Counted from the stretch's first letter, positions 35,464 to 45,012 are shown. The stretch: DNA of 64,000 bases from Gemmatimonadota bacterium (GCA_021324775.1 JAJPIM010000041.1:110158-174157); one strand, 5' to 3'. Made by a program: numbers and translations. The notes: generated from the letters alone by a model not told the origin.

Positions 35464-36525
35464 TCAAAGAGCGCCGGCGTCGATGACCGCCTGGGCGAAG
35501 GCGTGCGGAGCTTCCTGCGGCAGGTTGTGGCCGACGCCGCCCGTGATGAGGCGGTACTCGTATTTGCCCGAGAACTTGTTCCGATACGCCGCGCTGGGCG
35601 CGTGGATCGCGCCGTTGGCGTCGCCTTCCATGGTGATCGCGGGCACCGTGATGGGAGCAAGTGCGGCCAGCCGTTTTTCCAGGTCGTCATATTTCCGCTC
35701 GCCGTCGGCCAGGCCTAGCCGCCAGCGATAGTCGTGCATCACGATGTCAACGTGGTCGGGGTTGTTGAAGGACGCTGCTGTGCGGTCGTACGTAGCGTCG
35801 TCGAAATTCCACTTTGGCGAAGCCTGGTGCCAGATGAACCGATTGAACTGGCCGAGGTATTTCGCATAGCCGGCCTTGCCGACTGGAGTAGCGAAATAGT
35901 ACTGGTACCAAAACAGGAACGCCGGCTCGGGCGGCAACGGCACCTGGTTGCCCGCCGGGCTGCTGATGAGATAGCCGCTCACGGAAACGATCGCCTTGCA
36001 GCGTTCCGGCCAGAGTGTTGCCATCACGTCCGCCGTGCGTGCGCCCCAGTCGAAACCGGCAATGGTAGCTGTCCGGATCTTGAGCGCATCCATCAGCGCG
36101 ATGATGTCGAGTGCGACGGCTGACTGCTGGGCGTTCCGCATCGTTTCGCTGGAGAGAAAGCGCGTCGTACCGTAGCCGCGCAGGTAGGGGACGATCACCC
36201 TGTGGCCTGCCGAAGCCAACAATGGAGCGACATCGACAAAGCTGTGTATGTCGTAGGGCCAGCCGTGCAGCAGCAGGACCGCAGGACCATTGGCGGGCCC
36301 AGCTTCCGCGTAGCCAATGTTCAGCAGGCCAGCATCGATCTGCTTGAGCGGGCCGAACGACGCGTGGGGCGCCGGCTTCGTGATCGGATCCCTCGATGAC
36401 GGAATGGTCCGGGGCTGCGCCGCGGCAACGCCGGCCGCAAAGAGGTTGGCCGGCGCAACGGCGATTGCCGCGGCGCCGGTAGCCACAGCGCCAAAGAAGC
36501 GGCGGCGATCGATGTCTTCGGACAT
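35464..36525 (-). CDS. Tat-exported alpha/beta hydrolase, epoxide-hydrolase-like
   Basis: 353 residues. The leader MSEDIDRRRFFGAVATGAAA is a Tat signal. The core has HGWPYDIHSF (oxyanion region), the nucleophile elbow AGFDWGART with Asp as nucleophile, and the late His in GGVGHNLPQEA. Asp nucleophile with HGWP marks the epoxide hydrolase / haloalkane dehalogenase branch. Substrate unknown. The following 237 bp (36526-36762) shows no gene. Confidence 0.8.
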   Translation of the reverse strand: MSEDIDRRRFFGAVATGAAAIAVAPANLFAAGVAAAQPRTIPSSRDPITKPAPHASFGPLKQIDAGLLNIGYAEAGPANGPAVLLLHGWPYDIHSFVDVAPLLASAGHRVIVPYLRGYGTTRFLSSETMRNAQQSAVALDIIALMDALKIRTATIAGFDWGARTADVMATLWPERCKAIVSVSGYLISSPAGNQVPLPPEPAFLFWYQYYFATPVGKAGYAKYLGQFNRFIWHQASPKWNFDDATYDRTAASFNNPDHVDIVMHDYRWRLGLADGERKYDDLEKRLAALAPITVPAITMEGDANGAIHAPSAAYRNKFSGKYEYRLITGGVGHNLPQEAPHAFAQAVIDAGAL

Positions 36526-36762
36526 GTGACCTGTCTCCCTGGATGCTATGGTTTCGGCCGCCGGCGTGGCTTCGACCTCCTCGCCGCCGGTCTCGGTCCC
36601 GAGATCTGCTGTGGCGCCGCGGTAGACTGCCGGGAGTGCCCGACCAAACGAGCCCCGCGCTGCTGTGTTAACGTGGTCGTGCGGAGTCGTGGTTCACGGG
36701 CCGCGCGTGTCTGCATCGCCGCCGGACGAGCGCCCCGTGGCCACGTCGCCGAACAGGCCTCC

Positions 36763-38268
36763 CTACTTTCTCGCTGTGCGCTGCCAATGCGCTACGCGAT
36801 CCGCCAACTTCACCGCCGCCGCCTCGATTCGCCGGTGGTGGTCGGCCAGCCGCGCCCGGTCGATCTCGACCTGGTCTCGATAGCCCGCCAGACTGCGGTC
36901 CATCGGTGCCGGCGCGGGCCCGCCGCAGTGGGTCCGCACGGCGATGAAGTGCTCCGGAGTCCCGATGCGGCGGAACTCGGCTTCGGCCAGGCCGGGGGGG
37001 CGGTCCACGGCGGCAGCGAATGCCGCCGCGAATACCGCATAGGGAACGGTCGCCAGGGTCTCGCCCTGCTCGCCCATGTGACGCGCCAGCCACGAGCAGA
37101 TACTGTGCGCCTGTCCGAACGAAATGCCTTCGGCACGGACCAGTGAGTCCGCGACTTCGGTGATCGTGATATACGACTGATCGATGTGGCGGCGGACCAC
37201 GGCCGTATTGATGGTCGCTACCTCCAAGAACCCATTGAGCAGCGCGACGACCCGTCCCGCGGTGTCGAAGGCACGGTAGCCCGTCTCCTGGGCCTCGTGC
37301 TCGGTGTCGTTCACATCCGTGAACGGCGTATTGTGCACGGCGAGCATGACCCCGTCGCAGCAGGAAACGCCGAGGGAGCACATGACGCGGAGATGCTCGA
37401 TCGGCACGGGATTCCGCTTTTGCGGCATGATCGAGCTGCGCTGGACAAAGGTGTCGGGCACATGCAACTGGCCGACTTCGAACCCCGCCCATTGATTCAG
37501 GTCCTGCACAAAGCGACCGATGTTGAGAAACATCACCTTGAGGGCGGCGTAGACGCCGGTCGTGCCGTCGGCCGCCGCGATGCAGCCATAGGTATTTTCC
37601 TGGACCTTGGTGAAGCCCAACAGCTCCGCCATCCGCGGGCGGTCGATCGGGAAGCCGGTCGTCGTGATGGCGGCCGCTCCCATGGCGGATTGGTCGACCA
37701 TGCGCAGAGCCTGCGACAGGCGGTCCACGTCGCGGAGCAACACCTCGATCAGCGCGGCGAGGTAGTGTCCCCAGGTGGTCGGTTGCGCAGGCTGGCCGTG
37801 CGTGTACGCCACCACCAGCGTGTCGCGATGACGGGTGGCCACCGCGATCACGCCATCGATCAGGTGTACGAGCGCCTCCGACAGCGCGAGGACCTTGTCC
37901 CGGAGCGCCAGGTTGAACAGCGTGTGATCGATGTCGTTGCGGCTCCGCCCCGTGTGGAGGCGGCCGGCAACGGCAATGCCGAGGCGGCGCCGAAGGTCGT
38001 CCTCGATCACGCAGAAGAGATCCTCTTCCGCCGAGCCGACTCCGACCTCATCGAGCCGGGACGCGACATCGGTCTCGATGGCCTCGAGCGCGTTGAGGAT
38101 GGCCGCGGCCTCGTCGGCCGTGAGCAGTCCCTGTTCGGCCAGCATGACGGCGTGCGCGTCATTGACGCGCATGAGATGGCGCCAATGGTGACGCTTCATG
38201 TTCTCGAACAGCGGCCCAAGCACCGTGTCTCGATAGACGGGCGCTGGGAAAGCGGCGGCGGTGGTCAC
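36763..38268 (-). CDS. Argininosuccinate-lyase-family enzyme
   Basis: 501 residues from GTG 38268 (VTTAAAFPAPVYRDTVLGPL); the frame goes to 38469 without family character. Conserved segments of the fumarase/aspartase superfamily: GRLHTGRSRNDID, VAYTHGQPAQPTTWGHYL and SSIMPQKRNPVPIEHLR. The last is the signature loop with the catalytic Ser. Compared with true ArgH (GRSRNDQ, MPQKKNP) the matches are imperfect, so it may be another lyase that releases fumarate or a related product. No other arg gene is next to it. Confidence 0.75.
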   Translation of the reverse strand: MTTAAAFPAPVYRDTVLGPLFENMKRHHWRHLMRVNDAHAVMLAEQGLLTADEAAAILNALEAIETDVASRLDEVGVGSAEEDLFCVIEDDLRRRLGIAVAGRLHTGRSRNDIDHTLFNLALRDKVLALSEALVHLIDGVIAVATRHRDTLVVAYTHGQPAQPTTWGHYLAALIEVLLRDVDRLSQALRMVDQSAMGAAAITTTGFPIDRPRMAELLGFTKVQENTYGCIAAADGTTGVYAALKVMFLNIGRFVQDLNQWAGFEVGQLHVPDTFVQRSSIMPQKRNPVPIEHLRVMCSLGVSCCDGVMLAVHNTPFTDVNDTEHEAQETGYRAFDTAGRVVALLNGFLEVATINTAVVRRHIDQSYITITEVADSLVRAEGISFGQAHSICSWLARHMGEQGETLATVPYAVFAAAFAAAVDRPPGLAEAEFRRIGTPEHFIAVRTHCGGPAPAPMDRSLAGYRDQVEIDRARLADHHRRIEAAAVKLADRVAHWQRTARK

Positions 38269-38462
38269 GCTGAGAACATGATGCCGTGGTTCCCGTTCAG
38301 CCAGTCCGCCCTCACGTGTCCTCACATTGTGGCTTGCGTGGGCACCCCGCCGGCGGCGCTCAACCTTCGGAGATCCGTTAGTGCGGCCGCCGAAGTGCAG
38401 GGGAATGGATCTCGGCTCAAGACGCTCTCCTGGAATGGCCGGCCGGCGAGCCTCGAGCCAGC

Positions 38463-38491
38463 TTGACAATAAAAGTTGTCAATGCTACTAT
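38463..38491 (+). promoter_or_regulatory. Promoter and operator of the ArsR-like gene
   Basis: -35 TTGACA (38463-38468) and -10 TACTAT (38486-38491) are 17 bp apart. TTGACAA (38463-38469) is matched exactly by TTGTCAA (38476-38482) with a 6-bp spacer, covering the -35 and spacer. The GTG start of the regulator lies 7 bp after the -10, so the transcript probably has no leader. A regulator bound here would block its own promoter. Confidence 0.7.
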
Positions 38492-38497
38492 CTCCTC

Positions 38498-39100
38498 GTG
38501 CTCGGCATCCACGTCATCGATGATCCCGCGGCCGCGACGGTGGCTTTGGAGCCCATGCGAAGCCGGCTCCTCTCCGAGCTCGCCGTGCCCGCCTCGGCGG
38601 CCACCTTGGCCACGCGCGTCGGCCTCGCTCGGCAGAAAGTCAACTACCACGTGCACGCGCTGGAGGCGCACGGGCTGGTGCGGCTGGCCCAGAAACGCAA
38701 GTGGGGCGGGCTGACGGAACGGCTGCTCGTGGCGACGGCCGCGTCCTACGTCGTCTCGCCGAGCGCCCTGGGTCCAGTCGCCGCGGATCCGGATCGGGAA
38801 ATCGACAGGCTGTCCGCGAGCTATCTCATCGCCCTGGGCGCACGGGTCGTGCGCGAGGTGGGCGACCTCGTTCGTCGTGCGACAGCAACTGGCAAACGCC
38901 TGGCCACACTCGCGGTGGATACCGAGATTCGCTTCCGCTCGGCGGCGGACCGGGCGGCGTTCAGCCGTGAACTCGCCGAAGCCGTCACGCGACTGGTTGG
39001 GAAGTACCACGATGCATCCGCTCCCGGCGGCCGCGCGCATCGGCTGATGGTCGTGGCGTACCCCCTCCCGCAGAAATCCGATCGCAAGGAGCCACTATGA
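38498..39100 (+). CDS. ArsR-like winged-helix transcription regulator
   Basis: 200 residues from GTG 38498 (VLGIHVIDDPAAATVALEPM). The HTH lies near the N-terminus: PMRSRLLSELAVPASAATLA, then RVGLARQKVNYHVHALEAHG LVRL. The C-terminal part is helical. It overlaps the SRPBCC gene by 4 bp (ATGA), so they form one operon. The AHSA1-type SRPBCC and ArsR pair is a common arrangement. It is divergent from the lyase gene. Confidence 0.8.
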   Translation: MLGIHVIDDPAAATVALEPMRSRLLSELAVPASAATLATRVGLARQKVNYHVHALEAHGLVRLAQKRKWGGLTERLLVATAASYVVSPSALGPVAADPDREIDRLSASYLIALGARVVREVGDLVRRATATGKRLATLAVDTEIRFRSAADRAAFSRELAEAVTRLVGKYHDASAPGGRAHRLMVVAYPLPQKSDRKEPL

Positions 39101-39921
39101 GCGTGAAGAAAGAGGCCTCCGGCCGCCATTCCGTCCAAGTCGAAGTCGAGGTCCCCGGCACGCCGGAGGAAGTCTGGCAGGCCATCGCCACCGGGCCAGG
39201 TATTTCGTCCTGGTTCGTGCCAGCGGAGTTCGAGGAGCGAGACGGGAAGCCCGTTGCGGTGACGTTGAACTTCGGCCCGGGCATGGAGTCCCGTTCCGTC
39301 GTGACGGCCTGGGATCCGCCGCGGATGTTTGCCGCCGAGGCCAGTGGCTGGGTCCCTGGCTCGCCGCCGATCGCGGACGAGTGGACCGTCGAAGCGCGCG
39401 CAGGGGGCATTTGCGTCGTCCGTGTGGTCCATAGCCTCTTCGCCAGCACGGACGACTGGGACAACCAACTGGAAGGCACCGAATCCGGATGGCCGGGTTA
39501 CTTCCGCATCCTGCGGATCTATCTCACATACTTCCGCGGCCAACGCTCCGCGATGATGCAGTGGATGGCCCCCGCCGCGGGAACGGAAGCGGAGGCCTGG
39601 GAAACGTTGACCGTGGCACTCGGGCTGAAAGGCGTGAGTGCCGGGCGGCATTGGGCCGCCCCGGCGGGTGTCCCGGTGCTCGGCGGCGTAGTGGAGCACG
39701 TCACCCAGAGTCCGTGCAACGCCCTGCTGCGTCTCGACAAGCCGGGGCCGGGCGCCGCCGCCCTTGGCGCCGTCAACTTCGGCGGCCAGAGCATGGTCAC
39801 GCTGAGCTTCTACCTCTACGGCGATCAGGCGGCCGCGATCGTCGCCCGCGAGCCCCCGTTCTGGGAGGCGTGGATTCAAGAACGCTTCCCGACGCCGTCG
39901 GAGACGAGCAAGAGTAGTTGA
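39097..39921 (+). CDS. SRPBCC (AHSA1-like) domain protein
   Basis: 274 residues. The N-terminal helix-grip fold: SVQVEVEVPGTPEEVWQAIA, GISSWFVPAEFEE, RMFAAEASGWV and EWTVEARAGGICVVRVVHSL. The C-terminal half may be a second such domain. It binds hydrophobic ligands in a pocket. It is coupled to the ArsR-like regulator by a 4-bp overlap and probably part of its response. Confidence 0.75.
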   Translation: MSVKKEASGRHSVQVEVEVPGTPEEVWQAIATGPGISSWFVPAEFEERDGKPVAVTLNFGPGMESRSVVTAWDPPRMFAAEASGWVPGSPPIADEWTVEARAGGICVVRVVHSLFASTDDWDNQLEGTESGWPGYFRILRIYLTYFRGQRSAMMQWMAPAAGTEAEAWETLTVALGLKGVSAGRHWAAPAGVPVLGGVVEHVTQSPCNALLRLDKPGPGAAALGAVNFGGQSMVTLSFYLYGDQAAAIVAREPPFWEAWIQERFPTPSETSKSS

Positions 39922-40021
39922 CCGCGTGGTCAGGCGAGTGCACTTCCGTCGTTGCGCTCGCGTTCTGGTTCGCTACACGGGGCTACCCCGTCGTGCAGCA
40001 CATCCTCAACCTGGATCAGAA

Positions 40022-40621
40022 ATGGTAAACAGCGCGAAGACCAACGCAACCAACGGCCCTTTCACAACGCGACCCGAAGCCACGCCCAGGCGTGATTCTC
40101 AGAGAAAATCGACGGGCTTGGCCTGGAGCACAATTGCGCTCGGGTCGCTGTTGCTTGTCTCGGCCTGGTCAAGAGCAGGACAGCCAGTGCAGTCTCGGCA
40201 ACCTGAAAGCCCAAGGCCGCCTGTCGACACGGCGCAGCGCGGGCGCATCCTGGGAATCGGCGGTGTCTTCTTCAAATCCGCTAATCGCGATCAGATGCGC
40301 GAATGGTATGCGAAGCATCTTGGACTCGCTGACAAGGGCCAGGGCGCGATGCTTCCGTGGCGCGAACGCGACGACCCGCAAAAGGAACACGTGACAGTCT
40401 GGACTGTTTTCCCCGCCTCCACTGACTATATCCCAGCCGCGCAACCGTTCATGGTCAACTACATCGTGGACGATCTGGATGCGTTGCTCGGCCGGCTACA
40501 ACAGGAGGGAGTAAAGATTGACGCCAAACGAATGAATGCATCCTACGGTCGCTTTGCCTGGATCTATGATCTGGATGGGAACAAGATCGAGTTGTGGCAG
40601 CCGATGTCCCCTAAGCCCTGA
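40022..40621 (+). CDS. VOC-family protein with N-terminal membrane anchor
   Basis: 199 residues from ATG 40022; the frame opens at 39926 without better support. A single hydrophobic segment (STIALGSLLLVSAWS) lies near residue 40. The VOC module follows: ILGIGGVFFKSANRDQMREW, YAKHLGLA, VNYIVDDLDALLGRLQQEG and DLDGNKIELWQP. It is probably anchored on the outer side. Function unknown. Confidence 0.65.
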   Translation: MVNSAKTNATNGPFTTRPEATPRRDSQRKSTGLAWSTIALGSLLLVSAWSRAGQPVQSRQPESPRPPVDTAQRGRILGIGGVFFKSANRDQMREWYAKHLGLADKGQGAMLPWRERDDPQKEHVTVWTVFPASTDYIPAAQPFMVNYIVDDLDALLGRLQQEGVKIDAKRMNASYGRFAWIYDLDGNKIELWQPMSPKP

Positions 40622-40765
40622 GGGCGCTTCACTCGTCGGTTGCGGCGCTCGCCCGCGGCGTTTGGGCGTTCCCATACTCTGGAGTCTCCGCCATTTCTAT
40701 GGCTTCAGAGATGGCGCGGAACGTCCAAGTCGGTGCACTGCACCACCGCAACGGATTTCGCCGGA

Positions 40766-40900
40766 CTACCGCCTCGTTAGCGTTGTCATGTCTGTGTCGC
40801 CGGGCATAGGAAAGGTCCAAACCCAGGCGAGCGAGTTTCCGGTGACCGTAGCCGTGACGGTGCCGCCGTCGGTACAGTTGGCGACGCCGGTAGTGACTGT
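40766..40900 (-). pseudogene. Fragment of a secreted-protein gene
   Basis: 44 codons open on the minus strand, immediately after a stop, reading TVTTGVANCTDGGTVTATVT, then GNSLAWVWTFPMPGD. This is regular, beta-like, Thr/Gly-rich sequence like small secreted or lipoprotein repeats, with no start codon. It appears to be the tail of a lost gene. It lies in the 372-bp gap 40622-40993, where nothing else is seen. Confidence 0.35.
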
Positions 40901-40993
40901 TTAAGCGCGCTTCAGGAGCTGTTCAATCTCGACGGTTGATGTTCTGGCCAATCCGCGTGTAACTGAGATTGGCAGAGTAGGACGGGGACGCAG

Positions 40994-41296
40994 TTACCCA
41001 CTGACCAACAGATCAGCCAAGTACGACGCCTCATTGCCTCTGGCCCGGCTCTCCTCGCGCCCAGCCGGTCCAGCTATGGACGCCATGGCCGTGTTCCTCC
41101 ACAGGTCACTTCGCTCCTGACACAGACGCACACAGCGCTCGCGTTCCGCGCCCACCAGTTTGTTCACGAGCAATGCGATGCGGTCCGCGACCACCGACTC
41201 CAGTGCATCCGGCGCGTTGACGCCGATCTCGTTAATGATCTCGCGGGCGACCGTCAGAATCGCCGCCTGCTCGGCGTTTGAATCGCGGATCTTCAT
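40994..41296 (-). CDS. Small conserved hypothetical protein
   Basis: 100 residues: ILTVAREIINEIGVNAP, then LLVNKLVGAERERCVRLCQE, SDLWRNTAMAS and SYLADLLVSG. The last block with 'AERERCVRLC' is familiar from small proteins in many genomes, function unknown. Predicted cytoplasmic and helical. Confidence 0.6.
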   Translation of the reverse strand: MKIRDSNAEQAAILTVAREIINEIGVNAPDALESVVADRIALLVNKLVGAERERCVRLCQERSDLWRNTAMASIAGPAGREESRARGNEASYLADLLVSG

Positions 41297-41330
41297 AGTC
41301 CCCGAACGGTACTCGAGGCCTCATGGATCC

Positions 41331-41353
41331 GCCAACATGGCCGCCATGCTGGC
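41331..41353. repeat. Short palindrome between genes
   Basis: GCCA-a-CATGGC-c-GCCATG-c-TGGC, 10 paired positions, in the 181-bp gap between the hypothetical gene and the convergent or tandem DinB gene. No T-run. It may be a regulator site or weak terminator. Confidence 0.35.
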
Positions 41354-41477
41354 GCCCACGTGACAGCCATAGCGGAGCGACACCAGCTCGTAGCGTCTTC
41401 CCTAGCGGGCCATAGACAACACCGAGAGCAACCGACGCGGTCGAACAACGATCGTGGATGCGGGCTCTCGATTCGCG

Positions 41478-42017
41478 TTAGCGGGCCTGCGGCTGGCTCG
41501 ACGGTGGGACCATGCCGAGCATGCGCATGTACGTAACGATGTTGCCGTAGTGCTCGTCGTCGTGCGCCGTGTTTGCGACCAGCGCCCAGAATGCGGACTG
41601 CTCCCCGCCGAACAGCTTGGTCGGCCGCTTCATCGCCTCGGCGTCGCTCATCGCATACGCTTTCTGGCAGTACTCGGTGGAGGCCTTGAGCGCCGCCACC
41701 AATGCGGCTTTATCCGTGGTGGTTTTCTCGATGTCGTCCTCGGCGGTCGCCTTGTCGCCAAGCGCAGCCGCGCAGAACATGTGTTGCGATCCGGCTAAGT
41801 GCGCGATGAGCTGGCCGAAGGTACGCACGGTTGGCACGGGGTGGTACGAGTAGCTCGAGTCGGGTACTTGTTCCGCCGCCGCCGTGACGTAACCGATCAC
41901 CGACGTCCAGATCTGCTTGTCCGCTGCCACCGCCGACGGGGCAGTGGGGGCGCCGGGATGCGAAGGCGCCACGCCGAGGAGGGCGGCAATCGACAACAGG
42001 GGGATGGATCGCATCAT
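41478..42017 (-). CDS. Secreted DinB-family protein
   Basis: 179 residues with a signal peptide (MMRSIPLLSIAALLGVAPSH). GGAGG lies 9 bp before ATG 42017. The DinB His pattern is HLAGSQHMF and the late HDDEHYGNIVTYMRM. Secreted DinB-like proteins are frequent in Gemmatimonadota and Acidobacteria, and their function is unknown. 42018-42374 (357 bp) shows nothing I can assign. Confidence 0.75.
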   Translation of the reverse strand: MMRSIPLLSIAALLGVAPSHPGAPTAPSAVAADKQIWTSVIGYVTAAAEQVPDSSYSYHPVPTVRTFGQLIAHLAGSQHMFCAAALGDKATAEDDIEKTTTDKAALVAALKASTEYCQKAYAMSDAEAMKRPTKLFGGEQSAFWALVANTAHDDEHYGNIVTYMRMLGMVPPSSQPQAR

Positions 42018-42374
42018 GGGGAGGTGCCTCCGTGCGGTTGGTCCCAGCCGGTAGGGAGCGACAGCCGGGACGGCGTGAGCGGGTCGGCAAAGACGAACGG
42101 CTCGCCGATTTTACCCATTCGAGCGGAAAAGCTCAATCGACCGTCGCTCCGGTCAGCGTGGCGTGGCTTTGCGGCGAGGAGTGCCAGTGGACCGCCTGGC
42201 CTTGCGGCCGTGCCGCTTCGCCGCGATCTGTAGGCGGCCCAAGATCTTCGGGGAAGTAGGCGGACTTGGTGGCGCGACACTCGACCCAGAGTGACCGCTG
42301 GCGACTCCGTTGTGCGGTTGTTACACCTTCACGGAAGCGGCCACGGCACGACCGGTGCAGCGACACAGGACAGC

Positions 42375-43310
42375 ATGACAGACACAGAAGCAGCCGTCTC
42401 CGGCAGTTACGGTGAAGCGCCCAAGGGGTACCGGCTGAGCGACGCGACGCGACTCGGCCGAGTCCGCCTGCAGGTAGCGGATCTGGAGCGCTCGCTCGCG
42501 TTCTATCAGGGGACGCTCGGACTCCGCGTCGTGAGCCGTCACGGTTCGCACGCCGTGCTCGCCGCGCAGGGCGATGACAATCCCCTGGTGGAACTTCACG
42601 AACGTCCCGGGGCGCGTCCCGCGGCGCGTCGCGGACAGCTCGGTCTTTACCACTTCGCCATCCTGCTCCCGGACCGCCAGTCGCTCGGCAGGTTCATGCG
42701 CCATCTCGGCCAGATCGGCGCACGGGCCGGTGCCGCGGATCATCTGGTGAGCGAGGCGCTCTACCTGCAGGACCCCGACAACCTCGGGATCGAGGTGTAC
42801 GCCGACCGCCCGCGGCACACCTGGCAGCGCACGGGTCGCGAGTTGATGATGGCGAGCAATCCGATCGATGCGGCGGGCCTCATGCAGGCGGCGGGGGACG
42901 CCGCGTGGACGGGCATGCCGGCACGCACCACGATTGGTCATGTCCACCTGCACGTGGGCGATCTCGAGACCGCGTCGGCCTTCTTCTCAGAGGCGCTCGG
43001 CTTCGACCGGACCGTGTGGCACTATCCCGGCGCGCTCTTTCTCGGCGCTGGTGGCTATCACCACCATCTGGGAACGAACACGTGGGCCGGGGCCGGAGCC
43101 GTCCCCTCAGCGCCCGGCGACGCGCGGTTGCTCGAGTGGACGATCGAGCTACCGGATGACGCCAGCCTCGCTTCGCTCCAGGAGAGCATCAGGCGTGCCG
43201 GCTACGCGGCGGAGCGCGATGCGTCCAGCGATTCAGGCATCGTCACCCGCGATCCGTGGGGGACACCCATCCGGGTGCGTGTCGCGCGCGAGGGGCCGGG
43301 CGATAAATAG
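42375..43310 (+). CDS. Two-domain VOC protein, extradiol-dioxygenase-like
   Basis: 311 residues from ATG 42375 (MTDTEAAVSGSYGEAPKGYR). Two VOC pairs: LGRVRLQVADLERSLAFYQG, then GLYHFAILLPDRQSL and DPDNLGIEVYADRP; second IGHVHLHVGDLETASAFFSE and GGYHHHLGTNTWAG. His, His and Glu ligand positions are present (for example HLHVGD, YHHHLG and LGIEVY). The layout is that of CatE-type catechol 2,3-dioxygenases. It is likely a ring-cleavage enzyme or lyase. Substrate unknown. Confidence 0.75.
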   Translation: MTDTEAAVSGSYGEAPKGYRLSDATRLGRVRLQVADLERSLAFYQGTLGLRVVSRHGSHAVLAAQGDDNPLVELHERPGARPAARRGQLGLYHFAILLPDRQSLGRFMRHLGQIGARAGAADHLVSEALYLQDPDNLGIEVYADRPRHTWQRTGRELMMASNPIDAAGLMQAAGDAAWTGMPARTTIGHVHLHVGDLETASAFFSEALGFDRTVWHYPGALFLGAGGYHHHLGTNTWAGAGAVPSAPGDARLLEWTIELPDDASLASLQESIRRAGYAAERDASSDSGIVTRDPWGTPIRVRVAREGPGDK

Positions 43311-43479
43311 GGCGGGCACGCGATGGTGACTGGTGGCGCCATCGTCCGGAGGGGCCGGTCGCGACCGGTCCCTCGCAGTCCAGGCGGGCGTTGCACCGGC
43401 TGTGAGCGCGATTCGCAGCTTCGGTAACCGGCGCGCGTCCCGCGCGACGATCACCTTCTTACTTTGACACCGCCGGCTG

Positions 43480-43659
43480 CTACCCGCCGTTTCCCATCCG
43501 AGTCTGCCTCGGCGCAGTCGGCGTGGCGTCGTTGTCCGGTGCCGGCTCCCCGGCCTCGGGCTCTTTTTTCTCCCACTTGTAATGCCTCATCGTGTGAGGC
43601 CACGCATCGTCGGCGTCATCGGATTTCTTCGCCGGTGTCTTGTCCGGTACATCAGGCAT
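43480..43659 (-). CDS. Small hydrophilic protein (59 residues)
   Basis: ATG 43659, with GGAGA about 7 bp upstream. It reads MPDVPDKTPAKKSDDADDAW, then PHTMRHYKWEKKEPE, and ends MGNGG. Highly charged and probably disordered. Composition and ribosome site suggest a real gene. No family known. The rest of 43311-44067 has no other gene I can support. Confidence 0.5.
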   Translation of the reverse strand: MPDVPDKTPAKKSDDADDAWPHTMRHYKWEKKEPEAGEPAPDNDATPTAPRQTRMGNGG

Positions 43660-44067
43660 CGGGCGTCTCCGCGGGGTGTGCGGCTCGGTGCATCCCTCGC
43701 CGCGCCGGGTGTGGATGAGCGCTGGCGACCAGGGCGCCGCGCGGCTCGCGGCGCTGTATGAAGACGACGCACCTTAATCGGCGCATCCCCCGGCGCGGGC
43801 CCCGTCGGCTGCGAGGGCCCAGCGCGCGTTCCGCCCCCGCGTCTGCCGATCAGTTTCGCACGTCGGCGAATCGCCGAGTTTGGATGAAAGCAGGTCTCTC
43901 GTCCGACCCGAGCAACCTTGGGCTCCGAAAGCTGTAACATTCACTATATCAACGTGTTAGCGTATTGACATAACAAACGAGTTGAGGCCGGCGCAGCGAT
44001 ACTGTGGACCGCTTCCCGGGTGCGAGTGTTCTCGGCGTGGTTCAGCGCTACATCGGCACTTCGGCAG

Positions 44068-44115
44068 TTCGACAAAGTGGTGAGCGTCGGAATGTTCGAG
44101 CACGTGGGGCGCCAC
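44068..44115 (+). pseudogene. Scrap of a cyclopropane-fatty-acid synthase gene
   Basis: In the plus frame the sequence reads FDKVVSVGMFEHVGRH. This is the SAM-binding neighbourhood of Cfa/CMAS enzymes (consensus FD-x-IVS-x-GM-x-EHVG). Upstream and downstream the frame loses all similarity, and no start or catalytic region is near. It is a gene fossil of about 16 codons, possibly extending a little to both sides. Confidence 0.5.
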
Positions 44116-44162
44116 CAACGTGGGGAACGGGTGCACCGCCTCGGCCAATCTGGCCTGAGCGC

Positions 44163-44732
44163 TCACAGGCCGCCGTTCCCGAAGGCGGAGGCAGGACTCG
44201 CATTCACCGTCTCGATCATTTTCGTCTGCAGCGTGACCGGCTGCCGATTGATCGTGTACGTGCAGGGTGCGGTGAGGCCGCCGGTCAAGCTGATGATGCC
44301 GTCGGTCAACGAGCCGCTGAACGGCACGGGCTGCGCCTGGGTGAAATCGCAGTTCGGCCAGTTGTTGTGCAGGAACTGCGTCGTGGCGCCGAGGGCACTG
44401 CCGGGGTCGCCGAACTGGGTGATCGTGATCGCATCGGTCGGGCTGAGCGTTCCCCCGATGGTTCCGTTGCCCGCCGGGCGTTTGGCGTACGCGTAGTTTC
44501 CCTCGAGGATGCCGCTCGTGCCCTTCACCGTGAGGATCATCCCGCCGGTGACCGACAGGCTGCGGTTCTGAGGGGCGGTCGTGTCCGAACTGGTGAAGGT
44601 GAAGAAAAATGCGGCGTCATACGTGGCCGTCGTCGGCGCGTTCAGAGGACCCGTGCCGCAGGCGGCGCACGCGAGCGCCGCCGCCATCGCCAGGAACGTG
44701 GTGTTCACTCGCGGACATCCGCAGGCGTCCAT
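44163..44732 (-). CDS. Probable lipoprotein, unknown
   Basis: 189 residues from ATG 44732, fixed by GGGAGG 3 bp upstream (the frame to 44915 and GTG 44708 are alternatives). The leader VNTTFLAMAAALACAACGTG holds a lipobox-like Cys. The mature part is Thr/Ser/Gly-rich: LSVTGGMILTVKGTSGILEG, GNGTIGGTLSPTDAITITQF and FSGSLTDGIISLTGGL, which suggests a beta sandwich. Secreted or outer-membrane. Function unknown. Confidence 0.6.
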   Translation of the reverse strand: MDACGCPRVNTTFLAMAAALACAACGTGPLNAPTTATYDAAFFFTFTSSDTTAPQNRSLSVTGGMILTVKGTSGILEGNYAYAKRPAGNGTIGGTLSPTDAITITQFGDPGSALGATTQFLHNNWPNCDFTQAQPVPFSGSLTDGIISLTGGLTAPCTYTINRQPVTLQTKMIETVNASPASAFGNGGL

Positions 44733-45012
44733 GTGCCTCCCGAAGTGGTGAATCGCCGGGCGGCGCCTGCACCCGGCCCCGATTCTGCTACCATCAGCTA
44801 CCCCTGACCGTTGGCGAGGAGCCGCACCGCGCCGCCGGCGTGCCGGAACGACGATCATGTAACGCCGCAAGCGCAACCGGCCGCCCGGGGCGTCCCACAA
44901 AGTGCGAAAACACACGCATGGATGGCGCAGCGGAGCGACGACGAACTCCCGATTCGCGACAGCGTGGCGACGCGATTCAGCGTTGGCGATGTGGCACGCG
45001 TAAATTTACAGC

